From: Aquimarina sp. Aq78
Lineage (GTDB): Bacteria; Bacteroidota; Bacteroidia; Flavobacteriales; Flavobacteriaceae
Direction of reading: 5' to 3'
DNA: 64,000 nucleotides
NCBI RefSeq assembly: GCF_900299525.1
Contig: NZ_OMKA01000026.1
Coordinates: forward strand, 186,001 to 250,000
Shown here in pieces: positions 52,553 through 62,298 of the stretch (position 1 is its first letter; each line of letters begins with the position of its first letter). Position numbers and translations under genes: made by a program. The notes beneath the pieces were generated by a model, which had not been told where the DNA came from, made no database searches, and saw only the letters and a list, made by a program, of their open reading frames with translations.

Positions 52553-53917
52553 TTATTTATATTTAATAATTAATAGGTCTTTGGACCCCTTATTACCAGG
52601 GACATCAAAGTCACTACTTTCAGAACTGCCTACAACAACTATTTTTTTGTCGCTTGTTTCTATGCAGCCTTCTCCAAATTCTGCTTGGCTACCACCACTA
52701 GCCAGTTTCCATTGAATTTCTCCATTAGGGGTTATAATCATACTCCAGACATCACTTTGCCCTTTGTTTTGTGCCACATCGATGTCATTGCTTCTAGAGT
52801 TACCTGTAATAATGAAACCTCCGTTTTGCATTTTGGCGATAGCTCTTCCGGTATCAAAAGCAGTACCTCCCAATGATTTTTCCCAAAGTAGATTACCATT
52901 GCCATCTATTTGTATCAACCAAAGATCAGCATTTCCATTGGCACTAGAAATATCACCATCTGCACTTCTTGAATCTCCTACGATAAGAAATTTTCCGTCA
53001 CCGGTAGCTGCAATGGCATATCCTACATCAATTTCTGATCCTCCAAATGATTTTTCCCATAATTTGGTACCTTCTTTATTAATTTTTACGGCCCAAAAAT
53101 CATAACTTCCTTTACTGGCAGTAACATCAAAATCAATACTTTCTGAAGACCCTATCATTAAAAACCCATCATCTTGAGTTTGTACTACATCATAACTACG
53201 ATCATTATTGGTGCCTCCAAAAAAACGTCGCCACTCTTTTTCTCCAGAAGAGTTGAGTTTAATACCCCAGAATTCTCCGACTCCGTGTTTTGAAAAACCA
53301 CTTTTGTTGTCATTGCCTTCTCCACCACTAGCAGTTACATCAAGAAAACCTGTAATAAAGTATCCGCCATCACGAGTTTGTACAACAGAAAAGGCTCTGT
53401 CTATTCCAGGAAATCCAAAACTCTTTTCCCATTGTATACCTCCCGAAGCATCTGTTTTTACGATCCAGTAGTCTTGTAATCCGGCATTTGCACTTACATC
53501 TTCGTCTGCGCTTCTGCTATATCCTACCAAGGCAAATCCTCCATCGGTAGTTTGAATGATTTTTTCCCCTCTTTCATCTCCAGAGCCTCCATAAGTTTTA
53601 CTCCACGAAATTTCTCCTTCTTTAGTTATTTTGAGTAACCAATAATCACTATCTGGAGCAGTTTTATCTGTAATATCTCCATCAATGCTTTGGGTATATC
53701 CAGCTATTGCATAACCCCCATCAGTAGTTTCAACTACTGATAGGGCATTATCTTCATTACTTCCTCCAAATGTTTTTACCCAGTCTATTTCACCCAAAAA
53801 CCCTTCTAAAGGAGGAACGGGTGTCACATTATCTTCATCATCGCTACCACAAGCAATTAAAACTAATGTTGCAATACAGACGAGAAGTACATTGAATAAG
53901 AATTTAGAGCGATCCAT
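52553..53917 (-). CDS. Seven-repeat beta-propeller lipoprotein, unknown function
   Basis: A 454-residue lipoprotein (LVLIACGSDDED). The mature protein consists of seven repeats of about 55-65 residues of the form W-K-x-FGGS-xxD-xxxxVxxTxDGGYxIxGxSxSxDxD...DxWxxKIxxxG, for example EDNALSVVETTDGGYAIAGY and DRSYDVVQTQDDGFLMIGS. The count of seven suggests a closed seven-bladed propeller covering the whole mature protein. Repeat 3 carries an insert (about 12 residues, GGEGNDNKSGFSKHG). No enzymatic motif is evident. The gene lies between the T9SS choice-of-anchor-B gene (22-base gap) and the MbnP gene (5-base gap). It may be a surface scaffold or substrate-binding protein. Confidence 0.78.
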   Translation of the reverse strand: MDRSKFLFNVLLVCIATLVLIACGSDDEDNVTPVPPLEGFLGEIDWVKTFGGSNEDNALSVVETTDGGYAIAGYTQSIDGDITDKTAPDSDYWLLKITKEGEISWSKTYGGSGDERGEKIIQTTDGGFALVGYSRSADEDVSANAGLQDYWIVKTDASGGIQWEKSFGFPGIDRAFSVVQTRDGGYFITGFLDVTASGGEGNDNKSGFSKHGVGEFWGIKLNSSGEKEWRRFFGGTNNDRSYDVVQTQDDGFLMIGSSESIDFDVTASKGSYDFWAVKINKEGTKLWEKSFGGSEIDVGYAIAATGDGKFLIVGDSRSADGDISSANGNADLWLIQIDGNGNLLWEKSLGGTAFDTGRAIAKMQNGGFIITGNSRSNDIDVAQNKGQSDVWSMIITPNGEIQWKLASGGSQAEFGEGCIETSDKKIVVVGSSESSDFDVPGNKGSKDLLIIKYK

Positions 53918-53939
53918 TTGTTAGTATATTTTAAAGACA

Positions 53940-56642
53940 TTATTTTTTTACAAAACGCTTGGTAATAACACCTTGTTTTTTGGTGGTGATTTGTAAAAAA
54001 TAAACTCCTGTTTTCAAATTAGAAACATCTATAGTATTTTTAACGGCTCCTTTACCTACTAATTGCCCTACAAAATTTTTGATTTCAAAATTTGAAGGTT
54101 CTTTAGAAGCACTTTTGTCACCCATGAATATATTCATGATCGATCCCTGAACCGGATTTGGGAAGACCGAAAAAGATATGTTTTCTGTTGAAATCAAAGA
54201 AGAGTTGGCAGCAACACTGGTTGTAAGAGAAATGTTATCAATGGCAATATCAGCCTGCCAGGTAGCCCCTGTAACTCTATTAAATCTTAGTTTTAAAGCT
54301 TCACCAATATATTGAGAAAGATCTAGATTAATGGTATTCCAGGAATTTCCTTGATTACCGGTTTTACTCCAAATGCTTGTCCATGAAGCACCATCATTTG
54401 TTGATGCTTCAACTGCTATGCTCCCCATATCCGATGCGCCAAACATATGATATGCAAATGTGAATGTAGGAGAAGCAGTACCATTTAAGTCCAAACAAGG
54501 AGATGTTAGTATTGCACGTTTACTAGGAAACCCTGTTCCGTTTCCAGAAGCCTCTACATAGAGATAATATGTTCCCTGACTTGCACTTGATGGTCCTGTA
54601 TTTCTTGATGGAGTTCCATTGGCATCTACTGTCCAATTGATATCATCTGATGATGATTGTGTCCATAAACCTAAAGTGTTTTCAAAACTTTCATTGTATG
54701 GAAATGATGATACTCCACCGGCACAAACATCACCACTACCCTCGGTAATAGTAACCGTGTAATCTTCTACCTCACCATATTGGAACGATTCACAGGATGT
54801 TGGGATAGAATTATATTTCATAGAAACACGCATTCTGGTCGATACCGCTGATGCACTAGATGGGATTGAAAACGTTCCACTAACGGGGGTAGTCCTCGTT
54901 GCATTCTGTGACCATACTTGTTCTCCAGAGTCTGCAAAATCACCATCTTGATTAAAATCGATCCATACGCTATACCCTTCACTGTATACTGTACCTGACC
55001 ATGTTGGAGTAATCGTGATTGTATGTGATGTGCCTTTTGCAAGACTGGTAGATATAGAGGTGTTGTCTTCATAACCACCATTGGATGCCCCGGATGTATT
55101 ATTTATACTCCCGATAGATACATTACTTATATATTCATCAGAAACACTATTTCCATTAGAATTACAATAATTTACTTGCACATCTGTAGTTGTGAAATTA
55201 ACAGAGCTACTGTAGTTAGAAGAAGTGCCGTCTTGACATTTACTTCTTACTTGTGCTTCATAAGATGTAGTGGCAGACAAGCCAGTTATAGTATTAGAAG
55301 TTCCGTTTACCGCGGTCGTTGTCCAGGAAGAAGTACCAGTTTGACGATATCTTAAATCATAGGTCGCATTGGATACAGCTGTCCAATTGATAGTAGCAGA
55401 AGTTGCATTTATATTAGAAGACCCTACTCCTGTAGGAACAGTTGCCTGACATACAGCTGGTGCACTTTTTCGTATTAAGAAAAACCCTCCTTCGATATCA
55501 CTTAGAACAATGTTCCCACTATTAAAATATGGATATACGTTCCATACTCCATTAAAGGCAGCTCCATTACTAGAGGTATAGGTATCAAAGGATCCAATTT
55601 CGGTCATATTCTTATTTCCGATATCAGAAATATCAATAACCCTAATACCTGCACGATAATTAGCTAGGTAAAATTTATTTCCTTTTACATAGCCATTATG
55701 ATCAATTGCTGCCGTAGGACCTGTATAAGTCATATGCTCTTTAGGGTTGTCTAAATCCAGAAAATCAAAGATTATGGTTCTGGTATTAAACCCAACTCCT
55801 TGCTCATCGGTTTCATCTCCTAATATAAAATACCTCATGTCTTCTGTAAACCAGCCCTGATGAGTGTATCCAACATCAGAGTATTTAATGGTTGAAATAG
55901 TAACAGGATTTGCTTTATCTGTAATGTCTGCAATCACAACTTCTATCTCGTTACTACCGATTAGTATTTCTTTACCAGAATAACTACTATCAGGACCATT
56001 ATAAGTTACCACCTGGGCATCGTGTGTGTATGCACGTTGTCCACCAGATAGAAATCCACCAGCGTTGGTTGGATTTTTTGGATCTTGGATGTTAATAAAA
56101 AGAGGACCTCCTTTATATGGGCCAGAACTTCTTTGGGCACCTACAACATAGGCATATCCAGAATCTTCATTGATTACAATGTTATGAGCATTTCCGAATT
56201 CTGTATACCTTTTATCTGCTGTAAAATTTTGAGGAGGATTTGCTACGTTACGTAGTCTTGTAAGGTCAAAAACCTGCATTCCGTGATTAGCAGCTTCACT
56301 TACTATAAAAGCATGATTTTTATACACTTTTACATCTCTCCAATCACTATTGGAGGTAGCTGTTGGCAATTTACCAAGATAAACGGGATTAGTTGGATTT
56401 GAAATGTCTATAAATGCGGTTCCGTTATTTAAACCGATAATTGCATATTCATTACCGTTTTGTGGATCTGTCCATCCCCAGCTATCATTACCAGCTCCAG
56501 CACTCATTTGAGATAGAGTGATGTGAGACATTAAATCGTAATCGTTACAAGGATAAGAACCTGCCAGCCCATTTTGACAAGGGGTCTGACCATAAGAGAA
56601 TACTGCTGATAATAACAGCAGAAGAGTAGTTAGATTTTTCAT
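53940..56642 (-). CDS. T9SS-secreted choice-of-anchor-B protein with Fn3, GEVED and MAM-like domains
   Basis: A 900-residue secreted protein with signal peptide ending near TLLLLLSAVFSYGQ. Residues about 20-395 are a choice-of-anchor-B/LVIVD-repeat propeller (SAGAGNDSWGWTDPQNG, NGTAFIDISNPTNPVYLGKL, GKEILIGSNEIEVVIADITD). A fibronectin type III domain follows at about 400-485, then a GEVED-type beta domain (about 490-640, ending YGEVEDYTVTI). A MAM-like jelly-roll domain is at about 645-810 (ESFENTLGLWTQSSSD, ADIAIDNISL), and a T9SS type A tail closes the protein (FSVFPNPVQGS to KRFVKK). It is the first gene of the operon leading to the propeller, MbnP and MbnH-like genes. Its anchor-B domain is closely similar to the lipoprotein at 56939. 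Confidence 0.88.
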   Translation of the reverse strand: MKNLTTLLLLLSAVFSYGQTPCQNGLAGSYPCNDYDLMSHITLSQMSAGAGNDSWGWTDPQNGNEYAIIGLNNGTAFIDISNPTNPVYLGKLPTATSNSDWRDVKVYKNHAFIVSEAANHGMQVFDLTRLRNVANPPQNFTADKRYTEFGNAHNIVINEDSGYAYVVGAQRSSGPYKGGPLFINIQDPKNPTNAGGFLSGGQRAYTHDAQVVTYNGPDSSYSGKEILIGSNEIEVVIADITDKANPVTISTIKYSDVGYTHQGWFTEDMRYFILGDETDEQGVGFNTRTIIFDFLDLDNPKEHMTYTGPTAAIDHNGYVKGNKFYLANYRAGIRVIDISDIGNKNMTEIGSFDTYTSSNGAAFNGVWNVYPYFNSGNIVLSDIEGGFFLIRKSAPAVCQATVPTGVGSSNINATSATINWTAVSNATYDLRYRQTGTSSWTTTAVNGTSNTITGLSATTSYEAQVRSKCQDGTSSNYSSSVNFTTTDVQVNYCNSNGNSVSDEYISNVSIGSINNTSGASNGGYEDNTSISTSLAKGTSHTITITPTWSGTVYSEGYSVWIDFNQDGDFADSGEQVWSQNATRTTPVSGTFSIPSSASAVSTRMRVSMKYNSIPTSCESFQYGEVEDYTVTITEGSGDVCAGGVSSFPYNESFENTLGLWTQSSSDDINWTVDANGTPSRNTGPSSASQGTYYLYVEASGNGTGFPSKRAILTSPCLDLNGTASPTFTFAYHMFGASDMGSIAVEASTNDGASWTSIWSKTGNQGNSWNTINLDLSQYIGEALKLRFNRVTGATWQADIAIDNISLTTSVAANSSLISTENISFSVFPNPVQGSIMNIFMGDKSASKEPSNFEIKNFVGQLVGKGAVKNTIDVSNLKTGVYFLQITTKKQGVITKRFVKK

Positions 56643-56938
56643 TGAGTTTGTGGTTTAAGAGTTTGTTTAGAAACTGAAGTTTATGTCATATGCTAATAGT
56701 TTAGTTTTTAAATAATTAACTAATTTATCGATTTTATATATAGGTATTTGTGAATTCTATGTGTAGTTTGTATTACTTTAACTTTTTTTAACACTTTTTC
56801 ACATAATTATGAGTTAAAAAATGAGGAATTGTATTAAAGTGATATGTATTTTTCAATTTTAAGCAAAATCTATAAAGAGCAATTAAAGTTTTTGACTGGG
56901 ATCGTATTTTGATCTATGTAGAGGATAGAATTATATTT

Positions 56939-58189
56939 TTAAGGAGTACTCTTTCGAATCAATAAAAGCCCTCTTTGGATATCACTAATCACAATATTTC
57001 CACTTTGAAAATAAGGGTATACATTCCATACACCATTAAAATTTGCATTATCACTTGATGGGAAAGTATCAAAAAAGCCAATTTCTGTCATATTTTTATT
57101 TCCGATATCAGAAATGTCAAGTATTCTAATTCCAGCTCTATAATTCGCCAGATAAAATAGATTTCCCTTTACATATCCATTATGATCTACGGCAGCTGTA
57201 GGACCTGTATAATTCATATGAAACTTAGGGTTATCAAGATCTTCAAAATCAAAAACTATAGTTCTGGTATTAAACCCAACTCCTTGTTCATCGGTTTCGT
57301 CGCCCAATATAAAATATCTCATGTCTTCTGTAAACCACCCTTGATGAGTATACCCTACGTCTGTATATTTAATAGTTGATATCGTAACAGGATTATTCTT
57401 ATCTGTAATATCTGCGATTACAACTTCTATCTCATTACTACCAATTAATATTTCTTTACCTGTATAATCTGCATCAGGCCCCTGATAGTTAATTGCCTGT
57501 GCATCATGGCTATAGGCTCTATCTCCTGTAGAAAGAAAACCTCCTGCAGCAATTGGATTTTTAGGATCTTGTATATTAATAAATACAGGACCTCCTCGAT
57601 AAGTTCCGGACCTACTTGTTCCTACTGCATATGCAAATCCAGAATCTTCATTAATAACAATATTATGAGCACTTCCAAAATCGGTAAAATGCACATCAGA
57701 AGTAAAGGTCTGAGGTGGATTTGTTACATTTCGTAGTCTTGTAAGATCGAAAACCTGCATTCCATGATTTGTAGCCTCACTTACAATAAAAGCGTGATCT
57801 TGATAGACTTTTACATCCCTCCACGGACTATTTACAGTTGCGGTTGGTAGTTTACCTAAATATATAGGACTATCAGGTGTAGAAATATCTATGAAAGCCG
57901 TACCATTGTCTAGTCCTATTAATGCATATTCTTTACCACTTTGTGGGTCTGTCCACCCCCAGCTATCATTGCCAGCACCCGCAGACATTTCTGTCAACGA
58001 TATTCTAGTGATCAAATCATATCCACTACAAGGGTAAAACCCACCCGCAAGGCCATTTTCACAGGGACCAGATTTAACGTCATTTGTAGCAACAGATGGA
58101 TTATTAAAAACGTCATTACCATTATCGTCACCACTACAACCTATAAGAGTTGTAAATAATAACAAATTACACATAAAATACCTTTTCAT
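56939..58189 (-). CDS. Choice-of-anchor-B family lipoprotein
   Basis: A 416-residue lipoprotein (LFTTLIGCSGDDNG) whose mature part is nearly all choice-of-anchor-B/LVIVD propeller, matching the first 395 residues of the T9SS protein downstream with long shared strings (LTEMSAGAGNDSWGWTDPQ, NEIEVVIADITDKNNPVTI, DETDEQGVGFNTRTIVFDF). The start at 58189 puts the signal peptide at the N terminus; the frame to 58249 opens with a TTG and was rejected. The gap of 296 bases to the next gene suggests that it is a separate transcription unit from the four-gene operon. Function is unknown; the difference of anchor (lipid here, T9SS tail there) suggests paired surface presentation. Confidence 0.85.
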   Translation of the reverse strand: MKRYFMCNLLLFTTLIGCSGDDNGNDVFNNPSVATNDVKSGPCENGLAGGFYPCSGYDLITRISLTEMSAGAGNDSWGWTDPQSGKEYALIGLDNGTAFIDISTPDSPIYLGKLPTATVNSPWRDVKVYQDHAFIVSEATNHGMQVFDLTRLRNVTNPPQTFTSDVHFTDFGSAHNIVINEDSGFAYAVGTSRSGTYRGGPVFINIQDPKNPIAAGGFLSTGDRAYSHDAQAINYQGPDADYTGKEILIGSNEIEVVIADITDKNNPVTISTIKYTDVGYTHQGWFTEDMRYFILGDETDEQGVGFNTRTIVFDFEDLDNPKFHMNYTGPTAAVDHNGYVKGNLFYLANYRAGIRILDISDIGNKNMTEIGFFDTFPSSDNANFNGVWNVYPYFQSGNIVISDIQRGLLLIRKSTP

Positions 58190-58306
58190 AATGTTTTCAA
58201 TTTTAATAAATGTACTAAACTTTTTTGAGTATTGTTTTAATATCCGCAAGCTACAAGACTCCTGTGTTAAGTTTAGAAGGTTGAAAAATCAGAAGTTTTT
58301 TATGAA

Positions 58307-58333
58307 TTGAAATCACTTTGTTACCTACCTTTG
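58307..58333 (+). promoter_or_regulatory. Possible promoter for thiL with little or no leader
   Basis: TTG at 58307-58309 and TACCTTTG (TAnnTTTG) at 58326-58333 are 16 bases apart, slightly short. The -10 box ends only four bases before the thiL ATG, so the message would be leaderless or nearly so. Confidence 0.4.
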
Positions 58334-58337
58334 CAAA

Positions 58338-59384
58338 ATGATTGAAGATAAGAATACACCAAAGACACAACTATCTGAATTAGGAGAGTTTGGACTGATT
58401 AACCATTTGACCAAGAATTTTGAGATCAACCAAAAAACAACTTCTCTTGGGATTGGGGATGATGCAGCAGTTTTGGATTTTGAAAATAAAAAATGTGTAT
58501 TAACAACAGATTTATTGATAGAAGGAGTACATTTTGATTTGTCATATGTTCCATTAAAGCATTTAGGATATAAAGCAGTGGTGGTTAATCTTTCTGATGT
58601 TTATGCAATGAATGCAACAGCATCACAAATTACAGTTTCTATTGCAGTATCAAACAGGTTTCCTTTGGAAGCATTAGAAGAATTATATGCAGGAATTGAA
58701 ACTGCAGCAAAGATTTATAATGTAGATGTAGTAGGAGGAGATACAACTTCTTCAACAACCGGGTTACTTATTAGTATTACGGCTGTTGGATATGCAAATG
58801 AAGAAGATTTGGTATATCGTAATGGGGCCAAAGAAAATGACCTTCTGGTTGTAACTGGTGATTTGGGAGCAGCATATTTAGGGCTTCAGGTATTAGAGAG
58901 AGAGAAGCAAGTTTATGAGGTTAATCCTAATTCACAACCAGATCTGGATCAATATGCTTACATCATTGAGAGGCAACTTAAACCAGAAGCACGTAAAGAC
59001 ATATCAGAACTTCTTAAAGCATTAGATGTTAAACCAACAAGTATGATTGACATAAGTGATGGACTATCATCAGAAATAATACATCTTTGTTCTCAATCTA
59101 AAGTTGGAGTAAATTTATATGAGGAAAAAATCCCATTAGATCCAACAGTTATATCTACATGCGAAGAATTTAAAATGAATAGTACAACAGTAGCACTAAA
59201 TGGAGGAGAAGATTATGAATTACTGTTTACAATGAAACAAGAAGATTATCCTAAAATAAAAGCAAATCCCAGTCTTACAGTTATAGGTCATATAACAGAT
59301 GAGAAAAGTGGAATAGGATTAGTAACCAGAGCAAATGAAAAGATAGCCATACAAGCTCAGGGATGGAATCCAATCGAGGAATAA
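58338..59384 (+). CDS. thiL: Thiamine-monophosphate kinase
   Basis: A 348-residue cytoplasmic enzyme that phosphorylates thiamine monophosphate to thiamine diphosphate with ATP. The sequence begins with the ThiL-type segment SELGEFGLINHLTKNFEINQ, then GIGDDAAVLDFENKKCVLTT and DLLIEGVHFDLSYVPLKHLG. VDVVGGDTTSS, MIDISDGLSSEIIHLC and NGGEDYELLFTM contain the acidic metal- and ATP-binding residues, all intact. Length is standard for the PurM-like family. The gene stands alone; no other thiamine gene is nearby and no TPP riboswitch was seen. Confidence 0.95.
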   Translation: MIEDKNTPKTQLSELGEFGLINHLTKNFEINQKTTSLGIGDDAAVLDFENKKCVLTTDLLIEGVHFDLSYVPLKHLGYKAVVVNLSDVYAMNATASQITVSIAVSNRFPLEALEELYAGIETAAKIYNVDVVGGDTTSSTTGLLISITAVGYANEEDLVYRNGAKENDLLVVTGDLGAAYLGLQVLEREKQVYEVNPNSQPDLDQYAYIIERQLKPEARKDISELLKALDVKPTSMIDISDGLSSEIIHLCSQSKVGVNLYEEKIPLDPTVISTCEEFKMNSTTVALNGGEDYELLFTMKQEDYPKIKANPSLTVIGHITDEKSGIGLVTRANEKIAIQAQGWNPIEE

Positions 59385-59391
59385 TTAATAA

Positions 59392-59661
59392 TTATGAAGC
59401 TGCCTGAAATGGAGTATCACGATTAGTTCTTGCCTGTTTCTTAGCATGCACAGAGGCTAAAGCATTGTTAATTTCTTTTAATTTAGGTGTCATTGCTTCT
59501 AATCGACCTCTACTATTAGTAGTTGCTTGATCACCACAGTGAGAACAGGTATATTCTTTAATGTGATGGGTAACATTTTTAGAAAGAAGATAGTCATGGC
59601 CAAATAGAGAGCAGTAAATTTTTGAAAAAGAAAATGCGGAGGATGGGGTAGTTTTTTTCAT
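59392..59661 (-). CDS. Small zinc-ribbon-like protein, unknown function
   Basis: An 89-residue protein with a probable zinc-binding pattern: Cys17 and His22 in YCSLFGHDY, a second pair in YTCSHCGDQ, and nearby histidines in VTHHIKEY. The remainder is helical (MTPKLKEINNALASVHAKK) with a polar tail. Similar short proteins beginning with a hydrophobic-serine stretch and C-x4-GH are common in Flavobacteriaceae, but I do not know a function. It converges with thiL with only 7 bases between the two stop codons. Confidence 0.72.
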   Translation of the reverse strand: MKKTTPSSAFSFSKIYCSLFGHDYLLSKNVTHHIKEYTCSHCGDQATTNSRGRLEAMTPKLKEINNALASVHAKKQARTNRDTPFQAAS

Positions 59662-59908
59662 TATTCTTAGGGGGTTAAAAATTCATAGAAAAGGGTTACG
59701 GGTTCATTATCAATACAATAATAATCTTTTTTTTATTATTATCTGCATTTTTGTAAGAAAAAATCACCATAAATCATTGATTTTTAGTCGAAATACTCCT
59801 TTTGTAGTGTTTTTTGACCACGAAAAAGGCATTTCGTCTAAAAAATACATAAAACTGTCTAGTTTTTAAAGAAACTAAAAATAGGTTTATTATCTTCTAA
59901 GACTTGTA

Positions 59909-60688
59909 TTAAAAAGAGTTCAGAAACTGGGAAAGTTCTGCAACATATTCGTCCTTATTCTCCAAATATGACATATGCCCCCCATCAAAGCTAACAAGAT
60001 TGATATTACATTGTTTAGATTCTTTAATACTTTGATCATATAATAAGATAGGATCTTTAGTTCCTGCAAATATGATTTTAGGCTTATTAAAATTGGACAA
60101 AAGAGATGTATGATCTTTTCTCACTTTCATTCCTTCTAAACCAGAGATAATTCCTTGCAAAGAAATCTTTGAAGCCTGATCTTTGATTATGTTTATTCTG
60201 TCGGCAAATCGCAATCGGTTTTCTTCGGCAAAAAGATTAGCAATTGCCATGCTGGTATATGCATTAGGACTATTCTTAACAATATCAATGGCTCTACTAC
60301 GATTTTGTTTTCTCTCGGCACTATCAGGAAATGAGGTAGAATTTAACAATACTAATCCCGAAACTATATCTGGAAAAAGATCTATGCATGCGAGAGCTAC
60401 ATATCCTCCCATAGAATGACCGACAAAAGAAGCGGTAGAGATATCTAGATGATCTAAAACAATTTTGATTGCTTGTGCCATATCCTCCATAGTATGTATA
60501 TATCCGATACACTCGGTATGACCATGACCTAAAAGATCTATCGAAATGCAATGATATGAACTTGATATAAGGTCGATGGTTTCTTCCCACATAGTAGAAT
60601 TTTCTAAAAACCCATGTAGAAAGATTATAGGAGTACCTTTTCCAGAGGTGTTATAATTTACTTTAATCCCTTTATATGTTACTATCAT
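59909..60688 (-). CDS. Alpha/beta hydrolase
   Basis: A 259-residue cytoplasmic alpha/beta-hydrolase. The oxyanion-hole motif HGFLENSTMW, the nucleophile elbow GHSMGGYVAL, the acid segment ILFAGTKDPILLYD (written in part) and the terminal GGHMSYLEN with the catalytic His are all visible. Esterase, lactonase or a BioH/MenH-like role is possible, but the substrate cannot be read. The start at 60688 (MIVTYKGIKVNYNTSGKGTP) was preferred to a frame starting at 60727 that adds a hydrophobic-basic extension unlike the family. Confidence 0.88.
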   Translation of the reverse strand: MIVTYKGIKVNYNTSGKGTPIIFLHGFLENSTMWEETIDLISSSYHCISIDLLGHGHTECIGYIHTMEDMAQAIKIVLDHLDISTASFVGHSMGGYVALACIDLFPDIVSGLVLLNSTSFPDSAERKQNRSRAIDIVKNSPNAYTSMAIANLFAEENRLRFADRINIIKDQASKISLQGIISGLEGMKVRKDHTSLLSNFNKPKIIFAGTKDPILLYDQSIKESKQCNINLVSFDGGHMSYLENKDEYVAELSQFLNSF

Positions 60689-60908
60689 TTTGATTTTTAA
60701 TTTAAAGAGCAAAGAAACTAGAAACAATACTTTTTTAAAATGTAAATGGATATTTTTTTATGAATGTACTTAGTTTTTTAGCTATAGTTATATATTAATT
60801 TTCAGCTTGTTATTGCTTTTCTATTTACAAATACTATTACGATTATTTTGTATGCTTATTATGGTTTCATTATTATTGCTTTTTAAAGGGACATAAATAC
60901 CTAACTAA

Positions 60909-62189
60909 ATGAGATTTAATAAAGAAACTTTTGTTGCTGGATTTGCATTATTTTCAATGTTCTTTGGTGCAGGAAACTTGATGCTTCCTCCACTTTTGGG
61001 GTATAAAGCGGGTGATGCATGGTTTCTGGTTATTATGGGTTTTGCTATTTCGGCAGTAGTTATTCCTTTGTTAGGAATTTTTGCACATGCTCGCTTACAA
61101 GGAACTATGCTTGATTTTGCAAAGAAAGTATCTCCTACATTTAGTCTTATTTATTGTATACTGGTTTATTTGATCTCGATCACATTGCCCTCTCCAAGAA
61201 CAGCATCTGTTACTCATGAGATGGCAATTCAACCATTTTTTGGCACAAATGCCTGGTTGACCAGTACTATTTATTTTGCATTAGTGTTGCTTTTTGTACT
61301 TAATCGATCTAAGATTCTTAGCTTATTAGGCAAATTTCTTTCTCCTATTATATTTATCGTTGTACTTAGTATCATATGTATTAGTATTTTTTCAATGCAA
61401 ACACCTGCGATTAACCCTTCAGAATTTGAAACTCCTTTTATTAAAGGGTTGCTAGAAGGCTATCAAACATTTGATGCAATAGGAGCCGTTGTTGTAGGTG
61501 GCGTTATTATTGTTTCTCTAAAAATTAAAGGAGAAAATAATTTTGATAGAAATCGAAAACTAATTATTGGATCAGGTATTTTGGCGGGAGTAGGTCTTTT
61601 TGTTATTTATGCAGGGATGATTTATAGCGGTGCATTATTTGGCGCTGATTTTGACACTGATATTTCCCGAACAGATTTATTATCGGGGATGAGTTTAAAA
61701 ACCCTAGGCAATATTGGTAAAGTATTTTTAAGTATTCTAGTTGGGTTAGCTTGTTTTACTACAGCCGTAGGTATTGTAACTGGTACGGCAGATTTTATAA
61801 AAGGTATGTATAATGGATCTCAAAAAGCATATTTTATTACTGCAATTGTAGCCTGTGTTTTAGGTGTTTTAATGGGACAGTTTGATGTACACTATATCAT
61901 CAATGTGGCTATACCGGCACTTATGTTTATTTACCCTATAACCATCATTTTGATTCTATTAAATGTTTTGCCCAATAGATTCACTTCTTCATTAGTATTT
62001 AGAACTGTTGTTATCGTAACTATTTTATTTAGTATTCCTGATTTTTTAGGGTCTATAGGAATGCAGGATTATGTTGCTCCGGTTTTAAAAGTCCTTCCTT
62101 TAGGAGTATATAGCTTAGCTTGGTTATTACCAGCATTGGTAGCACTAGTTGTTATGAATATCTTTTCAAAAACAAAGCGATTTTTCTAA
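60909..62189 (+). CDS. brnQ: BrnQ-type branched-chain amino acid carrier
   Basis: A 426-residue inner-membrane Na+- or H+-coupled importer of leucine, isoleucine and valine (LIVCS family). The opening AGFALFSMFFGAGNLMLPPLLG is the diagnostic BrnQ signature. About 12 hydrophobic segments are distributed through the protein, with SLPSPRTASVTHEMA-type sequence near residue 90-105. Length matches the family. It has no close neighbours on its strand; a short GC-rich hairpin (GGGG at 62212-62215, CCCC at 62222-62225, then TTTT) 20 bases after the stop is a weak terminator. Confidence 0.93.
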   Translation: MRFNKETFVAGFALFSMFFGAGNLMLPPLLGYKAGDAWFLVIMGFAISAVVIPLLGIFAHARLQGTMLDFAKKVSPTFSLIYCILVYLISITLPSPRTASVTHEMAIQPFFGTNAWLTSTIYFALVLLFVLNRSKILSLLGKFLSPIIFIVVLSIICISIFSMQTPAINPSEFETPFIKGLLEGYQTFDAIGAVVVGGVIIVSLKIKGENNFDRNRKLIIGSGILAGVGLFVIYAGMIYSGALFGADFDTDISRTDLLSGMSLKTLGNIGKVFLSILVGLACFTTAVGIVTGTADFIKGMYNGSQKAYFITAIVACVLGVLMGQFDVHYIINVAIPALMFIYPITIILILLNVLPNRFTSSLVFRTVVIVTILFSIPDFLGSIGMQDYVAPVLKVLPLGVYSLAWLLPALVALVVMNIFSKTKRFF

Positions 62190-62298
62190 ACATAAAAATT
62201 AAAGGTTTTTAGGGGTAAATTCCCCTTTTGTATTGTATTAGTTTTTGTTACATTCGCGCCAGAAAACAAATCTTAATATTTTATATAAAGGGAAATCT

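Noticed and set aside
58261..58337. TPP riboswitch upstream of thiL
   Set aside because: The gap between the divergent genes is short and AT-rich and contains none of the conserved CTGAGA/ACC-type core elements.
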